From Kitasatospora purpeofusca (lineage in GTDB: Bacteria > Actinomycetota > Actinomycetes > Streptomycetales > Streptomycetaceae), in the NCBI RefSeq assembly GCF_000718025.1, contig NZ_JODS01000013.1:62001-126000 (forward strand): a stretch of 64,000 nucleotides of DNA, written 5' to 3'. A model generated the notes under the pieces. The model saw only the letters and a list, made by a program, of their open reading frames with translations. It ran no database searches and was not told the origin of the DNA. Position numbers and translations under genes: made by a program. Of the stretch, positions 7,701-16,194 are shown piece by piece (position 1 is the first letter of the stretch; each line of letters opens with the position of its first letter).

Positions 7701-10342
7701 TGGACGCCCTGCCGCTGAACGCCAACGGCAAGGTCGACCGGGCCGCCCTGCCCGAGCCGGCCGCCGTCCAGCCCGCCGCCGGCGGCGGCGAGCTCACCAC
7801 CGACACCGAGCACGCCGTGGCCGCCGCCTACCGGAAGGTCCTGGCGACCGAGGAGATCGGCGCCGCCGACGACTTCTTCGCCCTCGGCGGGGACTCCTTC
7901 TCCGCCGTGCACGCCGTCCGGCTGATCGGCGACGGCCTGTCGGTCATCGACCTGTTCCAGCACCCCACCGTCCGCGAACTCGCCGCGCTGATCGACGCCC
8001 GGGCCGGCGGCACCGCCGACGAGGGACCGCGCACCCTGCTGCACAAGCTCACCCGGGGCAACGCGCCGGCCCGGATGAACGTGGTCTGCGTGCCCTACGG
8101 CGGCGGCAGCCCGATCACCTTCCAGCCGCTCGCCGACGCGCTGCCGGCCGGCCACCGGCTCTACGCCGTCGAGCTGCCCGGCCACGACCCGAGCCGCCCC
8201 GACGACGAACTCGCCGAACTCGGCGCCCTCGCCGACACCCTGACCGCCCAGGTGCTGGAGCGGGTCGACGGCCCGGTGCTGCTCTACGGCCACTGCCTCG
8301 GCGGGGCGCTCGCCACCGCCCTCGGCTCCCGGCTGGAGGCGGCCGGCGTCGACCTGCGCGGACTCGCCCTCGGCGGCACCTTCCCCGCCGCCCGGCTGCC
8401 CGGCCGCTTCGCCGAGTGGATGGCCCGGCGGATGCCCGGCGACCGGGCGCTGTCCAACCGCGGCTACCTCGACTACCTGCGCGCGATGGGCGGCTTCACC
8501 GACGTCTACGACCAGGCCGAACAGGACTTCCTGGTCCGGGCGCTGCGCCACGACGTCCGGCAGGCCGAGGAGTTCTACACCCGCGCCTACGGGGACGAAC
8601 GGCCGGAGAGGATCGACGCCCCGATCCTCTGCGTGGTCGGCGAGAAGGACCGCGCCACCCTGCTCTACCAGGAGCGCTACACCGAGTGGGAGCACTTCGG
8701 CGACACCGTGGACCTCGCCGTCGTCCCGCGCGCCGGGCACTACTTCCTCAAGCACCAGGCCGGTGAACTCGCCCGGGTGCTGGCCGGGTTCGCCGCCACC
8801 GGCGAGGTGGCCGACCAGGTCGCCGAGAAGCGCCCGGCCGCCAGGGCCGAACTGGGCACCTTCGCCAAGGTCGCGGTCGGCCAGTTCGTCTCGATGATCG
8901 GCACCAGCCTCTCCACCTTCGCCCTCGGCGTCTGGGTCTACCAGCAGACCGGCTCGGCCTTCGACTTCGCGATGATCTCGTTCATCGCGGTGCTGCCGGC
9001 CGTCCTGCTGCTGCCGATCGCCGGCGCCGTCGCCGACCGGGTCGACCGGCGCAGGATCATGATCGTCACGGACACCGTGGCCGCCGCCGCCATGCTCGGC
9101 CTCGGGATACTGCTCTGGACCGACCTCCTGGAGGTCTGGCACATCTACCTCGTGGCCTGCGTGGGCTCCACCTGCGGAGCCTTCCAACGGCCCGCCTACC
9201 TCGCCGCGATCACCCAGCTGGTGCCCAAGCGCTACCTCGGCCAGGCCAACGGTCTCGCCCAACTCGGCACCGGCGCCGGCGACATGATGGCCATCCTGGC
9301 CGGCGGCGTGCTGGTCTCCCTGGTCGGACTGCACGGCGTCGTGCTGTTCGACATGGCGACCTTCCTCACCGGCGTCACCTGCCTGCTGCTGGTCCGCTTC
9401 CCGAACGCGATGTTCGACAAGCAGGAGGAGCCGCTCTGGCGGGAGGTCGTCACCGGCTGGCGGTACATCGCGCGCCGGCACAGCCTGGTCGCCATGGTGG
9501 TCTTCTTCGTGGTGTTCAACTACCTGTTCGCCGTCGCCACCGTGCTGGTCACCCCGATGGTGCTGGCCAACGGCACGCCCTTCCAGCTCAGCGTCGTCAC
9601 CGCCCTCGGCGGCCTCGGCGCCATGGTCGGCGCCCTGGTCATGGGGCTCTGGGGCGGCACCCGCCGCCGCTCCGTCGGCATGATCGGCTTCACCTCGGTG
9701 GTCGGCCTCGCCGCCGTCCTCACCGGCAGCCGCCCCGAGACCGCCTTCACCGCCTGCGGGCTCTTCCTGCTCTGGGGATCGATGATGATCCTCAACTCGC
9801 ACTGGATGTCGCTGATCCAGACCAAGGTCGGGATGGAGCTCCAGGGCCGGGTCCTGGCCACCAACCAGATGCTCGCCATGTCGATGATGCCGCTCGGCTT
9901 CCTCACCGCCGGGCCGCTCTCCGACCACGTCTTCGAGCCGCTGATGCGCCCCGGCGGCGCGCTCGCCGACTCCGTCGGCCTGGTGATCGGCACCGGCCCG
10001 GGCCGCGGCGCCGGACTGCTGCTCGTCGTGGTCGGCCTGCTGCTCGCGGTCTGGGGCCTGCTCGGCCTCGCCTACCGGCCGCTGCGCCTGCTGGAGGACA
10101 TCCTCCCGGACGCGCTGCCGGACGCCGAGATCGGCGACAAGGACGCCATCCAGGCCGAGGCCGACCGGCAGCTCGCCCTCGCCCAGGCCGCCCGCGGCGC
10201 CGGACGGCGCCGCGGTGCCCGGACCGGGGGAGCGGAGCGGCCGCCCGCCGGCGCCGTCCGGGTGCCCGGCCCGGCCGGCGCCCCGGAACCGGTCGAGGAC
10301 GACCCGGCCGACCGGGTGCACGCCGCCACCGGCCGCCGGTAG
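4715..10342 (+). CDS. Terminal NRPS C-A-PCP-TE fused to an MFS exporter
   Basis: This is an 1875-residue protein. The ATG at 4715 is chosen because GGGGGAG lies 6-7 bases upstream. Order: a Gln-rich then Arg/Lys/Ala-rich N-terminus (1-70); condensation domain with HHIAADG (201-207); adenylation domain (TSGSTGTPKG near 670, NANGKVDR near 1010) whose A4 region reads STFAADLGTTNVF instead of the usual FDxS motif; carrier domain GGDSF (Ser 1061); type I thioesterase (about 1085-1365) with GHCLGG, so the nucleophile is Cys 1194 rather than Ser; then from about 1380 a complete MFS transporter of the enterobactin-exporter (MFS_3) type with about 11-12 membrane segments and a cytosolic tail. It should add the last residue, release the product and export it. 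Cys thioesterases are known to make strained rings (obafluorin, sulfazecin), so beta-lactone or beta-lactam release is possible but unproven. No frameshift or internal stop breaks the TE-MFS junction. Confidence 0.93.
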   Translation: MTEHSITGPTPAQQQPQQQPQEQARQQAQSAPQPDQAARRQELLRRRLAKAKAAKAAAAAGGAEHRTITPRPEGTAPPLSSAQRRMWFLSQYEPDSAAYHIPLALHLDGEPDEAALAAALTDVLARHEVLRTVYPTVDGEVSPEPRPAEDFALTTDDVPADLIDDRLAAEAHRPFDLAADLPLRAALLRTDGGAVLSLVLHHIAADGWSIGVLFGDLATAYGARRAGRAPDFEPLPVQYADVAHWQRTELAAELDRQQAWWQERLRGAATTVTVPADRPRPAVAGTEGARFTEALGEERTRRIRALADRTGSTVYMVLLAALQTVLGRYTGSEDVTVGTPIAGRTRSETEPLVGCFVNTLAMRTDLSGDPTVRGLLERVKDATLGAYGHQDLPFERLIDALGLERELAHTPLFQVLLNVHNQAEARPELPGHTVRWRPIGTDTAKFDLSVAVVDTGGELAADLVWRTELYDEATVRRFLGHLTTTVDAMAADPDRPLADLPLLTPSEQRQLAEWHDEAPRGWDLGGTLHGLVEEQARRTPDAPAVRGADGVLGYAELDRRANALAHRLRAQGVGPDRPVGLLVERSAALVVGMLAILKAGGAYLPLDPIYPDGRINALLDAAGVAAVVTTEDQRGRLTGGHPVVVPDGTERPDAPEVDVRPEHLCYLLFTSGSTGTPKGVAVEHRNYRNYLHGLRERIGGDQTGWNWALVSTFAADLGTTNVFGALTGGGCLHLLTRDQATDPEAFAAYAAEHRIDAAKLVPSHLEGLAAHGAGLDAILPARLLICAGEALRPDLVARIRAARPDLVLHNHYGPTETTVSMLGAPVPAELGDAVTAPLGRPFGNVTAHLLDARRRPVPVGVPGELYVSGGGVARGYLGREDLTAERFLEVDGRRCYRTGDLVRRRPDGAIEFLGRIDHQVKIRGFRVEIGEVEAELTARPEVREAVVVTRGEGATGSLVGYLVPADPAAAPDPAELRAALRTRLPDYMVPAALVVLDALPLNANGKVDRAALPEPAAVQPAAGGGELTTDTEHAVAAAYRKVLATEEIGAADDFFALGGDSFSAVHAVRLIGDGLSVIDLFQHPTVRELAALIDARAGGTADEGPRTLLHKLTRGNAPARMNVVCVPYGGGSPITFQPLADALPAGHRLYAVELPGHDPSRPDDELAELGALADTLTAQVLERVDGPVLLYGHCLGGALATALGSRLEAAGVDLRGLALGGTFPAARLPGRFAEWMARRMPGDRALSNRGYLDYLRAMGGFTDVYDQAEQDFLVRALRHDVRQAEEFYTRAYGDERPERIDAPILCVVGEKDRATLLYQERYTEWEHFGDTVDLAVVPRAGHYFLKHQAGELARVLAGFAATGEVADQVAEKRPAARAELGTFAKVAVGQFVSMIGTSLSTFALGVWVYQQTGSAFDFAMISFIAVLPAVLLLPIAGAVADRVDRRRIMIVTDTVAAAAMLGLGILLWTDLLEVWHIYLVACVGSTCGAFQRPAYLAAITQLVPKRYLGQANGLAQLGTGAGDMMAILAGGVLVSLVGLHGVVLFDMATFLTGVTCLLLVRFPNAMFDKQEEPLWREVVTGWRYIARRHSLVAMVVFFVVFNYLFAVATVLVTPMVLANGTPFQLSVVTALGGLGAMVGALVMGLWGGTRRRSVGMIGFTSVVGLAAVLTGSRPETAFTACGLFLLWGSMMILNSHWMSLIQTKVGMELQGRVLATNQMLAMSMMPLGFLTAGPLSDHVFEPLMRPGGALADSVGLVIGTGPGRGAGLLLVVVGLLLAVWGLLGLAYRPLRLLEDILPDALPDAEIGDKDAIQAEADRQLALAQAARGAGRRRGARTGGAERPPAGAVRVPGPAGAPEPVEDDPADRVHAATGRR

Positions 10343-10359
10343 TCGACGACCGCACGACG

Positions 10360-10399
10360 ACGCGCCCCCGTCCCCCTCGGCAGGGGGGCGGGGGCGCGT
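10360..10399. terminator. Strong convergent terminator hairpin
   Basis: An 18-bp, almost perfect stem (one G-T pair) with a CGGC loop lies between the end of the NRPS-MFS gene and the end of the opposing reductase gene. It has no T-tract, which is usual in high-GC actinomycetes, and would work in both directions. Confidence 0.8.
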
Positions 10400-10423
10400 C
10401 CGTGACGGCTCCCGGGCGTGCGG

Positions 10424-11080
10424 CTACTTGGCGCGCTTGAAGGAGTAGTTGAACTCCGCCGTGCCGAAGGCCTTCATCAGCCGGATCCAGAACGGCATCA
10501 TCATCTCCATCGCCCGGGCGCCCGTGATGTCGCCCAGGTCGATCACCGACTCCGCCGGCCAGCCGAAGCTGCCCAGCAGTGCCACGGTCCGCGCCTTGGC
10601 CCCCTCGTCGTCACCCGCGACGAACATGTTGTGCTCGCCGTCGAGCCGCGACGGGTCCACCATCACCGGGGCGGTCACCGTGTTGAGCGTCTTCACCACC
10701 AGGGCCTGCGGGAACTCCCGCTGGATCCGCTCACCGACACTGTCGGTGTTCACCGGGTCCAGGGTCAGCTCGCCCTCGGCCGAGAAGACCAGCGGGTTGG
10801 AGAGGTCGATCAGGAGCTTGCCCGCCAGCCGCTCCGGGCCCGCCGCCCGCAGCGCGTCGAGGGCGACCGTCCCCGGGGTGGCGTTCAGCACGACCTCGCC
10901 GAACTCCGCCGCCTCCGCGAAGGTGCCGTGGTGGCCGGTCGGCCCCGCCTGCTCGGCCCAGGCCACCGCCGTCTCGTTGTCCTTGCTGCGCGACCCCAGG
11001 GTCACCTCGTGCCCGAGCGACACCAGCTTGTCCGCGATCGTCCGCGCGACGCCGCCCGTGCCGATGATTCCGTACCGCAC
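10424..11080 (-). CDS. NADP-binding F420-reductase-like oxidoreductase
   Basis: A 218-residue protein with an N-terminal Rossmann fingerprint (YGIIGTGGVA, then GHEVTLGSRS), typical of the predicted dinucleotide-binding family (COG2085; F420H2:NADP oxidoreductase-like). The rest of the core is present (LNATPG, LLIDLSNP, VKTLNT). The GTG start at 11080 places the fingerprint at the extreme N-terminus and has GGGGAGAA 5-6 bases upstream; the longer upstream frame adds only low-complexity Arg/Gly sequence. It converges on the NRPS operon and faces away from a secreted propeller gene, so a link to the peptide pathway is not shown. Substrate unknown. Confidence 0.85.
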   Translation of the reverse strand: MRYGIIGTGGVARTIADKLVSLGHEVTLGSRSKDNETAVAWAEQAGPTGHHGTFAEAAEFGEVVLNATPGTVALDALRAAGPERLAGKLLIDLSNPLVFSAEGELTLDPVNTDSVGERIQREFPQALVVKTLNTVTAPVMVDPSRLDGEHNMFVAGDDEGAKARTVALLGSFGWPAESVIDLGDITGARAMEMMMPFWIRLMKAFGTAEFNYSFKRAK

Positions 11081-11241
11081 CGCTGTTCTCCCCGTTCGTT
11101 GTCCGACGTGCCGGGACTTCGACGCGCCGGGACGACGATAGATCAACTTCGGTCCGGTGTCCGGCGAACGGCGCGAACGGCCGCCCGCCGACTGGACCAC
11201 TTCCGCTGGTGGGCCCGCCCGGCCCGCCGAACCATGGCGCC

Positions 11242-12855
11242 ATGAACCGCACCACCCCCGGCCCCCGCCCGGCCCGCCGCCTGCCGCGCGCCGCCGCACT
11301 CCTCACCGGCCTCGCCCTGCTCGCCCCGCTCGCCGCCGGCACCGCCCGCGCCGACGTCACCACCATCTCCTTCGGCAACGACCGCACCGCCTGGGACCGC
11401 GACGAACCGCAACTCGCCCCCACCGAGGTCGAACAGTCCGACTTCGGCGTCCGCTTCTCCACCCAGCTCGACGGCCAGGTCTTCGCCCAGCCCCTGGTGA
11501 TCGGCGACACCGTCGTCGTCGCCACCGAGACCAACCACGTCTACGGCGTCGACGCCAGGACCGGGAAGATCCTCTGGCACCGCGAGAACGGCCCGGCCTG
11601 GGCCTCCGCCGCCATCGGCTGCTCCGACCCCGGCCCCAACGTCGGCACCACCTCCACCCCGGTCTACGACCCCGCCACCGGCACCGTCTACCTCACCAGC
11701 AAGGTCGACGACGGCCCCGACGACCACCACCCGCACCACTACGTGCACGCGCTCGACGCCCGCACCGGCGCCGAGCGCAGCGGCTGGCCCGTCACCGTCC
11801 AGGGCGACCCGGTGAACGCGCCCGGCAAGCCCTTCAACGCCTACCGCTCGCTCCAGCGCCCCGGACTGCTGCTGCTCGACGGCCGGCTCTACTTCGGCTT
11901 CGGCTCGCTCTGCGGCATCGGCGACTACATCGGCACGGTGGCCGGCCTCGACACCCGCACCCGCCGGCTCACCCTGTTCTCCACCGTCGCGGGCTCCGAC
12001 ACCCAGCGCGCCTCGGTCTGGATGTCCGGCAGCGGCCTGGTCTCCGACGGCCCCGGCCGGTTCTTCCTCACCACCGCCAACGGCCAGGGCGCCGGCGCCT
12101 CGCCCGCCCCCGGCCCCGGCAACCGCCCGCCCGGCGGCCTCGGCGAGTCGGTGATCCGGTTCGCCGTCGACGCGGACGGCGGCTTCGCCCCCGCGGACTT
12201 CTTCAGCCCGACCAACAACGCCACCCTCGACAAGAAGGACACCGACCTCGGCTCCGGCGGCCCGGTCGCCCTCCCGTCCGGCTTCGGCACCGCCGCCCAC
12301 CCCCACCTGCTGGTCCAGGTCGGCAAGGACGGCCGGATCTTCCTGCTCGACCGCGACGACCTCGGCGGCACCGGCCAGGGCCCGAACGGCACCGACAAGG
12401 TCGTCGGCCTCACCGGCCCCTACGGCGGCGTGTGGGGCCACCCCGCGGTCTGGGGCGGCGACGGCGGCTACGTCTACACCGTGGAGAACTACGGCAAGCT
12501 GCGCGCCCTCAAGTACGGGGTGACCGCCGCCGGCACCCCGAACCTGAGCAACGCCGGCACCAGCGCCGAGGACTTCCTCAAGATGTCCGGCTCACCCGTC
12601 GTCACCTCCGACGGTACCCGCACCGGCTCCGCCCTGGTCTGGGTGATCTGGTCCGGCACCGGCAAGTACGGCGAGGGCGGCGAACTGCGGGCGTACGACC
12701 CGGTACCGGTCGACGGCACGCTCAAGCTGCGCCGCTCCGTCCCGATCGGCACGGTGAGCAAGTTCTCGGTGCCCGCCACCGACAAGGGGCGCATCTTCAT
12801 CGGCACCAAGGACCACCGCCTGGTCGCCCTCGGCCGCCCCGGCGCCTTCGCCTGA
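11242..12855 (+). CDS. Secreted PQQ-like beta-propeller protein
   Basis: A 537-residue protein with a Sec signal peptide: RPARR, a hydrophobic stretch to about residue 33, and cleavage near ARA-D. The mature part contains propeller-blade motifs of the PQQ-like type (VYGVDARTGKILW, VHALDARTGAE, IFLLDRDD, LRAYDPVPV) and is rich in Gly, Asp and Thr as expected outside the cell. ATG 11242 is the first start that keeps the signal peptide intact. No quinoprotein dehydrogenase active-site residues are recognised, so a binding or structural role is as likely as an enzyme. It runs divergently from the reductase gene and ends at a strong terminator shared with the leftward aldehyde dehydrogenase. Confidence 0.85.
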   Translation: MNRTTPGPRPARRLPRAAALLTGLALLAPLAAGTARADVTTISFGNDRTAWDRDEPQLAPTEVEQSDFGVRFSTQLDGQVFAQPLVIGDTVVVATETNHVYGVDARTGKILWHRENGPAWASAAIGCSDPGPNVGTTSTPVYDPATGTVYLTSKVDDGPDDHHPHHYVHALDARTGAERSGWPVTVQGDPVNAPGKPFNAYRSLQRPGLLLLDGRLYFGFGSLCGIGDYIGTVAGLDTRTRRLTLFSTVAGSDTQRASVWMSGSGLVSDGPGRFFLTTANGQGAGASPAPGPGNRPPGGLGESVIRFAVDADGGFAPADFFSPTNNATLDKKDTDLGSGGPVALPSGFGTAAHPHLLVQVGKDGRIFLLDRDDLGGTGQGPNGTDKVVGLTGPYGGVWGHPAVWGGDGGYVYTVENYGKLRALKYGVTAAGTPNLSNAGTSAEDFLKMSGSPVVTSDGTRTGSALVWVIWSGTGKYGEGGELRAYDPVPVDGTLKLRRSVPIGTVSKFSVPATDKGRIFIGTKDHRLVALGRPGAFA

Positions 12856-12873
12856 GCCCCCTGGCCGTCGGCC

Positions 12874-12909
12874 CCCGGTGGGCCGCCCGCATGCGGGCGG
12901 CCCACCGGG
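12874..12909. terminator. Perfect 36-bp palindrome, bidirectional terminator
   Basis: Two 18-bp arms (right arm CGGGCGGCCCACCGGG after the central GCATGC) pair without mismatch between the stop of the propeller gene and the stop of the leftward aldehyde dehydrogenase. Confidence 0.8.
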
Positions 12910-12910
12910 C

Positions 12911-14275
12911 TCAGGCGCCGCCGCGGAGGCGGGCGGTCACCGTCTTGGGGCGCTGGTACTCGTGCAGGGCGAGGGTGGACAGGTCGATGCCCTGGCCGGA
13001 GGTGCCCCGGCCGCTGTGCGGGAGCTCCGCGCTCTGGGCGAGATGGCAGTTGATCCAGGTCTCGCCCGCGTCCAGCCGGGCGGTCAGGTCCAGGGCGGTC
13101 GACAGGTCGGCGGTCCAGACGCTGGCGGCGAGGGCCTGCGGCACCCCGTTGGCGAGCGCGAGCGCGGCCTCGACGGTGGGGGCGTGCTGGACGGTCAGCA
13201 GCGGACCGAACACCTCCTCCACCACCGCCGGGTCGTCGTCCGGGAGGTCGGCGAGCAGCCGGGCGGGACGCCAGAGGCCGTCACCGCGGCCGGGCGCGGG
13301 CAGTGAGCGCCCGGCGGCGGAGGCGGCGAGCAGCTTGTCGTACCGGGCGGCCTGGTCGGGGTTGTTGAGCGGGCCGAAGTCGCGGCCCGCCTCACGGGCA
13401 CCGAGCGCGGCGGCGAGGGCGGTGACGGTCCGCTCGTAGTTCTCGGTGAGGGTGATCACCCGGGCGGGCGCGGCGCAGCTCTGGCCGGCGTTGTAGGTGC
13501 ACGCGGCGGCGAGCGCGGACCAGGTGTGGCCGGGCGCGTCGGGCAGTACGAGGACCGGGCTGTTGCCGCCGAGTTCCAGGCTGACCCGGCGGTGGCCGGC
13601 CCGGGCGGCGATGTCGGCGCCGGCGGCGGCGCTGCCGGTGAAGGCGATCAGGTCCACCTCGGCGGCGACCAGCAGCCGGCCGCTCTCGCGGTCGCCGGCC
13701 AGGGCGGTCAGCACGTCCTCGCCGAGCGCCTCGGCGGCGTGGGCGGCGAGCAGTGCCGCTGAGTCGGGGGTGGTCTCGGCGGGCTTGAGCACCACGGTGT
13801 TCCCGGCGGCGAGGGCCGGGGCGCAGCGCCAGGCGGCCATCAGCAGCGGGTAGTTCCACGGGACGACGGCCGCGACCACCCCGACCGGCTCCCAGCGCAC
13901 CCAGCTCTCGTGCCCCGGCAGGTAGCGGCCGGCGGCGGGGGCGGTGCCGGTGCGGGCGGCCCCCGCGTAGAAGCGGAACAGGTCGGCGACCTCGCGGACC
14001 TCGCCGGCGGCCTCGGCCTCGGGCTTCCCGGTGCCGGCCTGCTCCAGCACCGTGTACTCGGTGAGGTGCCGCTCGATCAGGTCGGCCAGCGCGTCGAGGC
14101 GGCGCTCGCGCTCGCGCGGGGTGAGCGCGCGCCAGCGCGGCCCGGCGGCCCGGGCGCGGGCCACGGTCTCGGCGACCTGTCCGGCGCGCGCCGGGACGAG
14201 GGTGCCCCGGGTGTGGCCGGTGCGCGGGTCGGTCAGGTGGAGTTCGGGGGCGGCGGAAACGGTGGACGGTGCCAT
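12911..14275 (-). CDS. Aldehyde dehydrogenase (ALDH superfamily)
   Basis: A 454-residue NAD(P)-dependent aldehyde dehydrogenase. The nucleotide-binding segment VVPWNYPLLMAAW, general-base LELGGNSP, catalytic Cys in NAGQSCAAPARV and the late FGPLLTV motif are all present, with the usual length of about 450-480. Closest in feel to betaine-, aminobutyraldehyde- or succinate-semialdehyde-type enzymes. The ATG at 14275 is 83 bp after the stop of the AsnB-like gene and on the same strand, so it is probably the last gene of the leftward train that begins with the cupin. It could supply the carboxylate substrate that the AsnB-like ligase activates; that is inference. Confidence 0.92.
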   Translation of the reverse strand: MAPSTVSAAPELHLTDPRTGHTRGTLVPARAGQVAETVARARAAGPRWRALTPRERERRLDALADLIERHLTEYTVLEQAGTGKPEAEAAGEVREVADLFRFYAGAARTGTAPAAGRYLPGHESWVRWEPVGVVAAVVPWNYPLLMAAWRCAPALAAGNTVVLKPAETTPDSAALLAAHAAEALGEDVLTALAGDRESGRLLVAAEVDLIAFTGSAAAGADIAARAGHRRVSLELGGNSPVLVLPDAPGHTWSALAAACTYNAGQSCAAPARVITLTENYERTVTALAAALGAREAGRDFGPLNNPDQAARYDKLLAASAAGRSLPAPGRGDGLWRPARLLADLPDDDPAVVEEVFGPLLTVQHAPTVEAALALANGVPQALAASVWTADLSTALDLTARLDAGETWINCHLAQSAELPHSGRGTSGQGIDLSTLALHEYQRPKTVTARLRGGA

Positions 14276-14358
14276 GACGGGGCCTCCGGGCCGGGTCAGT
14301 GGGAACGGTGGACAGCTCGGGGAAAACGGGACCGTGTCGGAACGGGGCTCGACCGGGG

Positions 14359-16095
14359 TCACAGGTCGTAGGCGCGCAGCCAGAGTTCGAGGGTGAGCAC
14401 CAGCCAGAGCTTCCCGCCCTGGCGCGGCAGCAGGGTGCCCTCCCGGCGCATCCAGGTGCGCACGGTGTCCGGCCGCACCAGGCCGCGCTCGCGCGCGGTG
14501 CGTCCGAGCAGCAGTTCGGCGGACAGGTCGCGCAGCGGCCCGTGCAGCCACTGCTGGACCGGCACCCGCATGCCGCTCTTCGGCCGGTCCACGACCGCGC
14601 CCGGCAGCAGGTCGCGGACGGCCTCCTTGAGGATCCACTTCTCCACCGTGCCGCGCAGCTTGAGGGTCGGCGGGGTGGCGAAGGCGTGGTCGACGACCTG
14701 CCGGTCGAACAGCGGCGAGCGGCCCTGCACCCCGCGCGAGGCGGTGAGCCGCTCGACCTTGGTGAGGATGTGGTGGGCGCCCTTGGTCCGGAGGTTGCAG
14801 TGCAGCAGTTGGTTGAGCAGCGAGTGCATCGGCCCGGGGGAGAGGTACGGGGCGACGAAGCGGCGCGGTTGCGGTTCGTCGGCCAGCGCCCGCAGGGTCT
14901 CGCCGGTGAGCAGCAGCGGCAGGTCCTCGTAGCACTTGCGGTAGGAGCGCAGATAGGCCTCGGCCCGCACCTCGGGCGCGGGGTTGTCGCGGTGCATCTC
15001 GTGGACCAGCATCGGCAGGTTCTTCGGGCCGCCGTACACCGGGTCGCCGCCCTCGCCGTTGAGCGAGACGGTGATCCCGTCGGCGGCGACGGCCTCGGCG
15101 AGCATCAGATTGGGCACGGTCAGCGGGTCGCCGACCGGGCTGTCGAGCAGGGCGACGGTGTCGGCGAGCCGGGCGGCGACCTCCTCGCCGGAGACGGTGA
15201 GGATCCGGTGCCGGGTGCCGCAGTGGTCGGCGACCAGTCCGGAGTACCCCAGCTCGTTGGGCAGCCGGTCGCCGAAGCTGATCGAGTAGGTGTGCACCGG
15301 GTGGTCGTGCAGCCGTGCGGCGAGCGCGGTGACCAGGGAGCTGTCGACGCCGCCGGACAGCAGTACACCGACCGGGCCGCCGGCCGGCAGCCTGCGCGCG
15401 GTGGCCCCTTCGAGCAGGGCGCGCAGCTCCCGGGCGTACTCCTCGGCGGGCGGGGCCCCGCCCTCGGGCAGGCGCTCGGTGGGTTCCCAGAACGGTTCCT
15501 CGCGGGTGCTGCCGTCGGCGGCGAGCCGCAGCACCCGGCCGGGCAGCGCCTCGTGCACGCCGCGCAGCAGGGTCTCCTCGCCGGGAAGGTAGGCGAAGGT
15601 GAGGAAGGAGCGGACGGCGGCCAGGTCGAGGCCGGTGCCGAGCGCGGGCCAGTGGCGCAGGGCGCGGAGCGAGGTGGACGCGGCCCAGCAGCCGTCGGCG
15701 CGGGCGTGGAACAGGGTGCGGGCGCCCGCGTGGTCGCGGATCAGGACCAGGTCGGCGCCGTCCACGACGGCGAGCGCGAACATCCCGTCGGCCTGCCGCA
15801 GGCCGTCCGTGCCGAGCCGCAGCCACAGCCGCAGCAGCAGTTCGCCGTCCGGCAGGTCGGCGGGTACGGGGGAGCCGGCCGCGGCGAGGGCGGCGAGCAG
15901 CTCGGGCCGGTTGTGCAGGGTCACCTCGCCGACGGCGGTGCGGCCGTCGACGGTGAACGGGCCGGTGGCGAAGCCGGGTTCGGCGGGGAGGAGGGCGGCC
16001 CGGGCGCCGTTCGGCGCGGTGCCGCCGGTGAGTGCGGCGAGGTGGGCGCGGGCCCGGTCGGCGTCGGGGCCGGCGAGGGCGCAGCAGCGGGGCAT
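14359..16095 (-). CDS. AsnB-like amidotransferase lacking Cys2 (asparagine synthetase family)
   Basis: A 578-residue protein with the two-domain asparagine synthetase layout: an N-terminal Ntn-hydrolase-like region (about 1-190) and a C-terminal ATP-pyrophosphatase synthetase domain with the PP-loop LLSGGVDSSLVTAL near 245 and the downstream LNGEGGDPVYGG. True glutamine-dependent AsnB enzymes need Cys as residue 2. Here the protein begins MPRCC, so after Met removal Pro would be first and no nucleophile is in place; no alternative in-frame start gives Cys2. It may therefore use free ammonia or an amine, as beta-lactam synthetases and lasso cyclases of this superfamily do. Neighbours are an aldehyde dehydrogenase (83 bp downstream) and a membrane protein (99 bp upstream). 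Carboxylate activation by adenylation is well supported; the substrate is not. Confidence 0.88.
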   Translation of the reverse strand: MPRCCALAGPDADRARAHLAALTGGTAPNGARAALLPAEPGFATGPFTVDGRTAVGEVTLHNRPELLAALAAAGSPVPADLPDGELLLRLWLRLGTDGLRQADGMFALAVVDGADLVLIRDHAGARTLFHARADGCWAASTSLRALRHWPALGTGLDLAAVRSFLTFAYLPGEETLLRGVHEALPGRVLRLAADGSTREEPFWEPTERLPEGGAPPAEEYARELRALLEGATARRLPAGGPVGVLLSGGVDSSLVTALAARLHDHPVHTYSISFGDRLPNELGYSGLVADHCGTRHRILTVSGEEVAARLADTVALLDSPVGDPLTVPNLMLAEAVAADGITVSLNGEGGDPVYGGPKNLPMLVHEMHRDNPAPEVRAEAYLRSYRKCYEDLPLLLTGETLRALADEPQPRRFVAPYLSPGPMHSLLNQLLHCNLRTKGAHHILTKVERLTASRGVQGRSPLFDRQVVDHAFATPPTLKLRGTVEKWILKEAVRDLLPGAVVDRPKSGMRVPVQQWLHGPLRDLSAELLLGRTARERGLVRPDTVRTWMRREGTLLPRQGGKLWLVLTLELWLRAYDL

Positions 16096-16194
16096 GGTGG
16101 AGCGGTGCCTTTCGTCGGACGGCGGCCCGCGGGGTGTCCGCGGGCGGCCGGCGGGGTGGCCGGGTGGCGGCCGGTTGCGGCCGGGAGCGGCGGC

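Noticed and set aside
4025..10321. Very long open frame on the minus strand opposite the NRPS genes
   Set aside because: It is a mirror of the high-GC coding strand: low-complexity Gly/Ala/Arg/His sequence, no motifs, and it contradicts the clear NRPS and MFS domains on the plus strand.
14359..16095. Ordinary glutamine-dependent asparagine synthetase
   Set aside because: The essential Cys at residue 2 is absent, so the standard housekeeping label is not safe.
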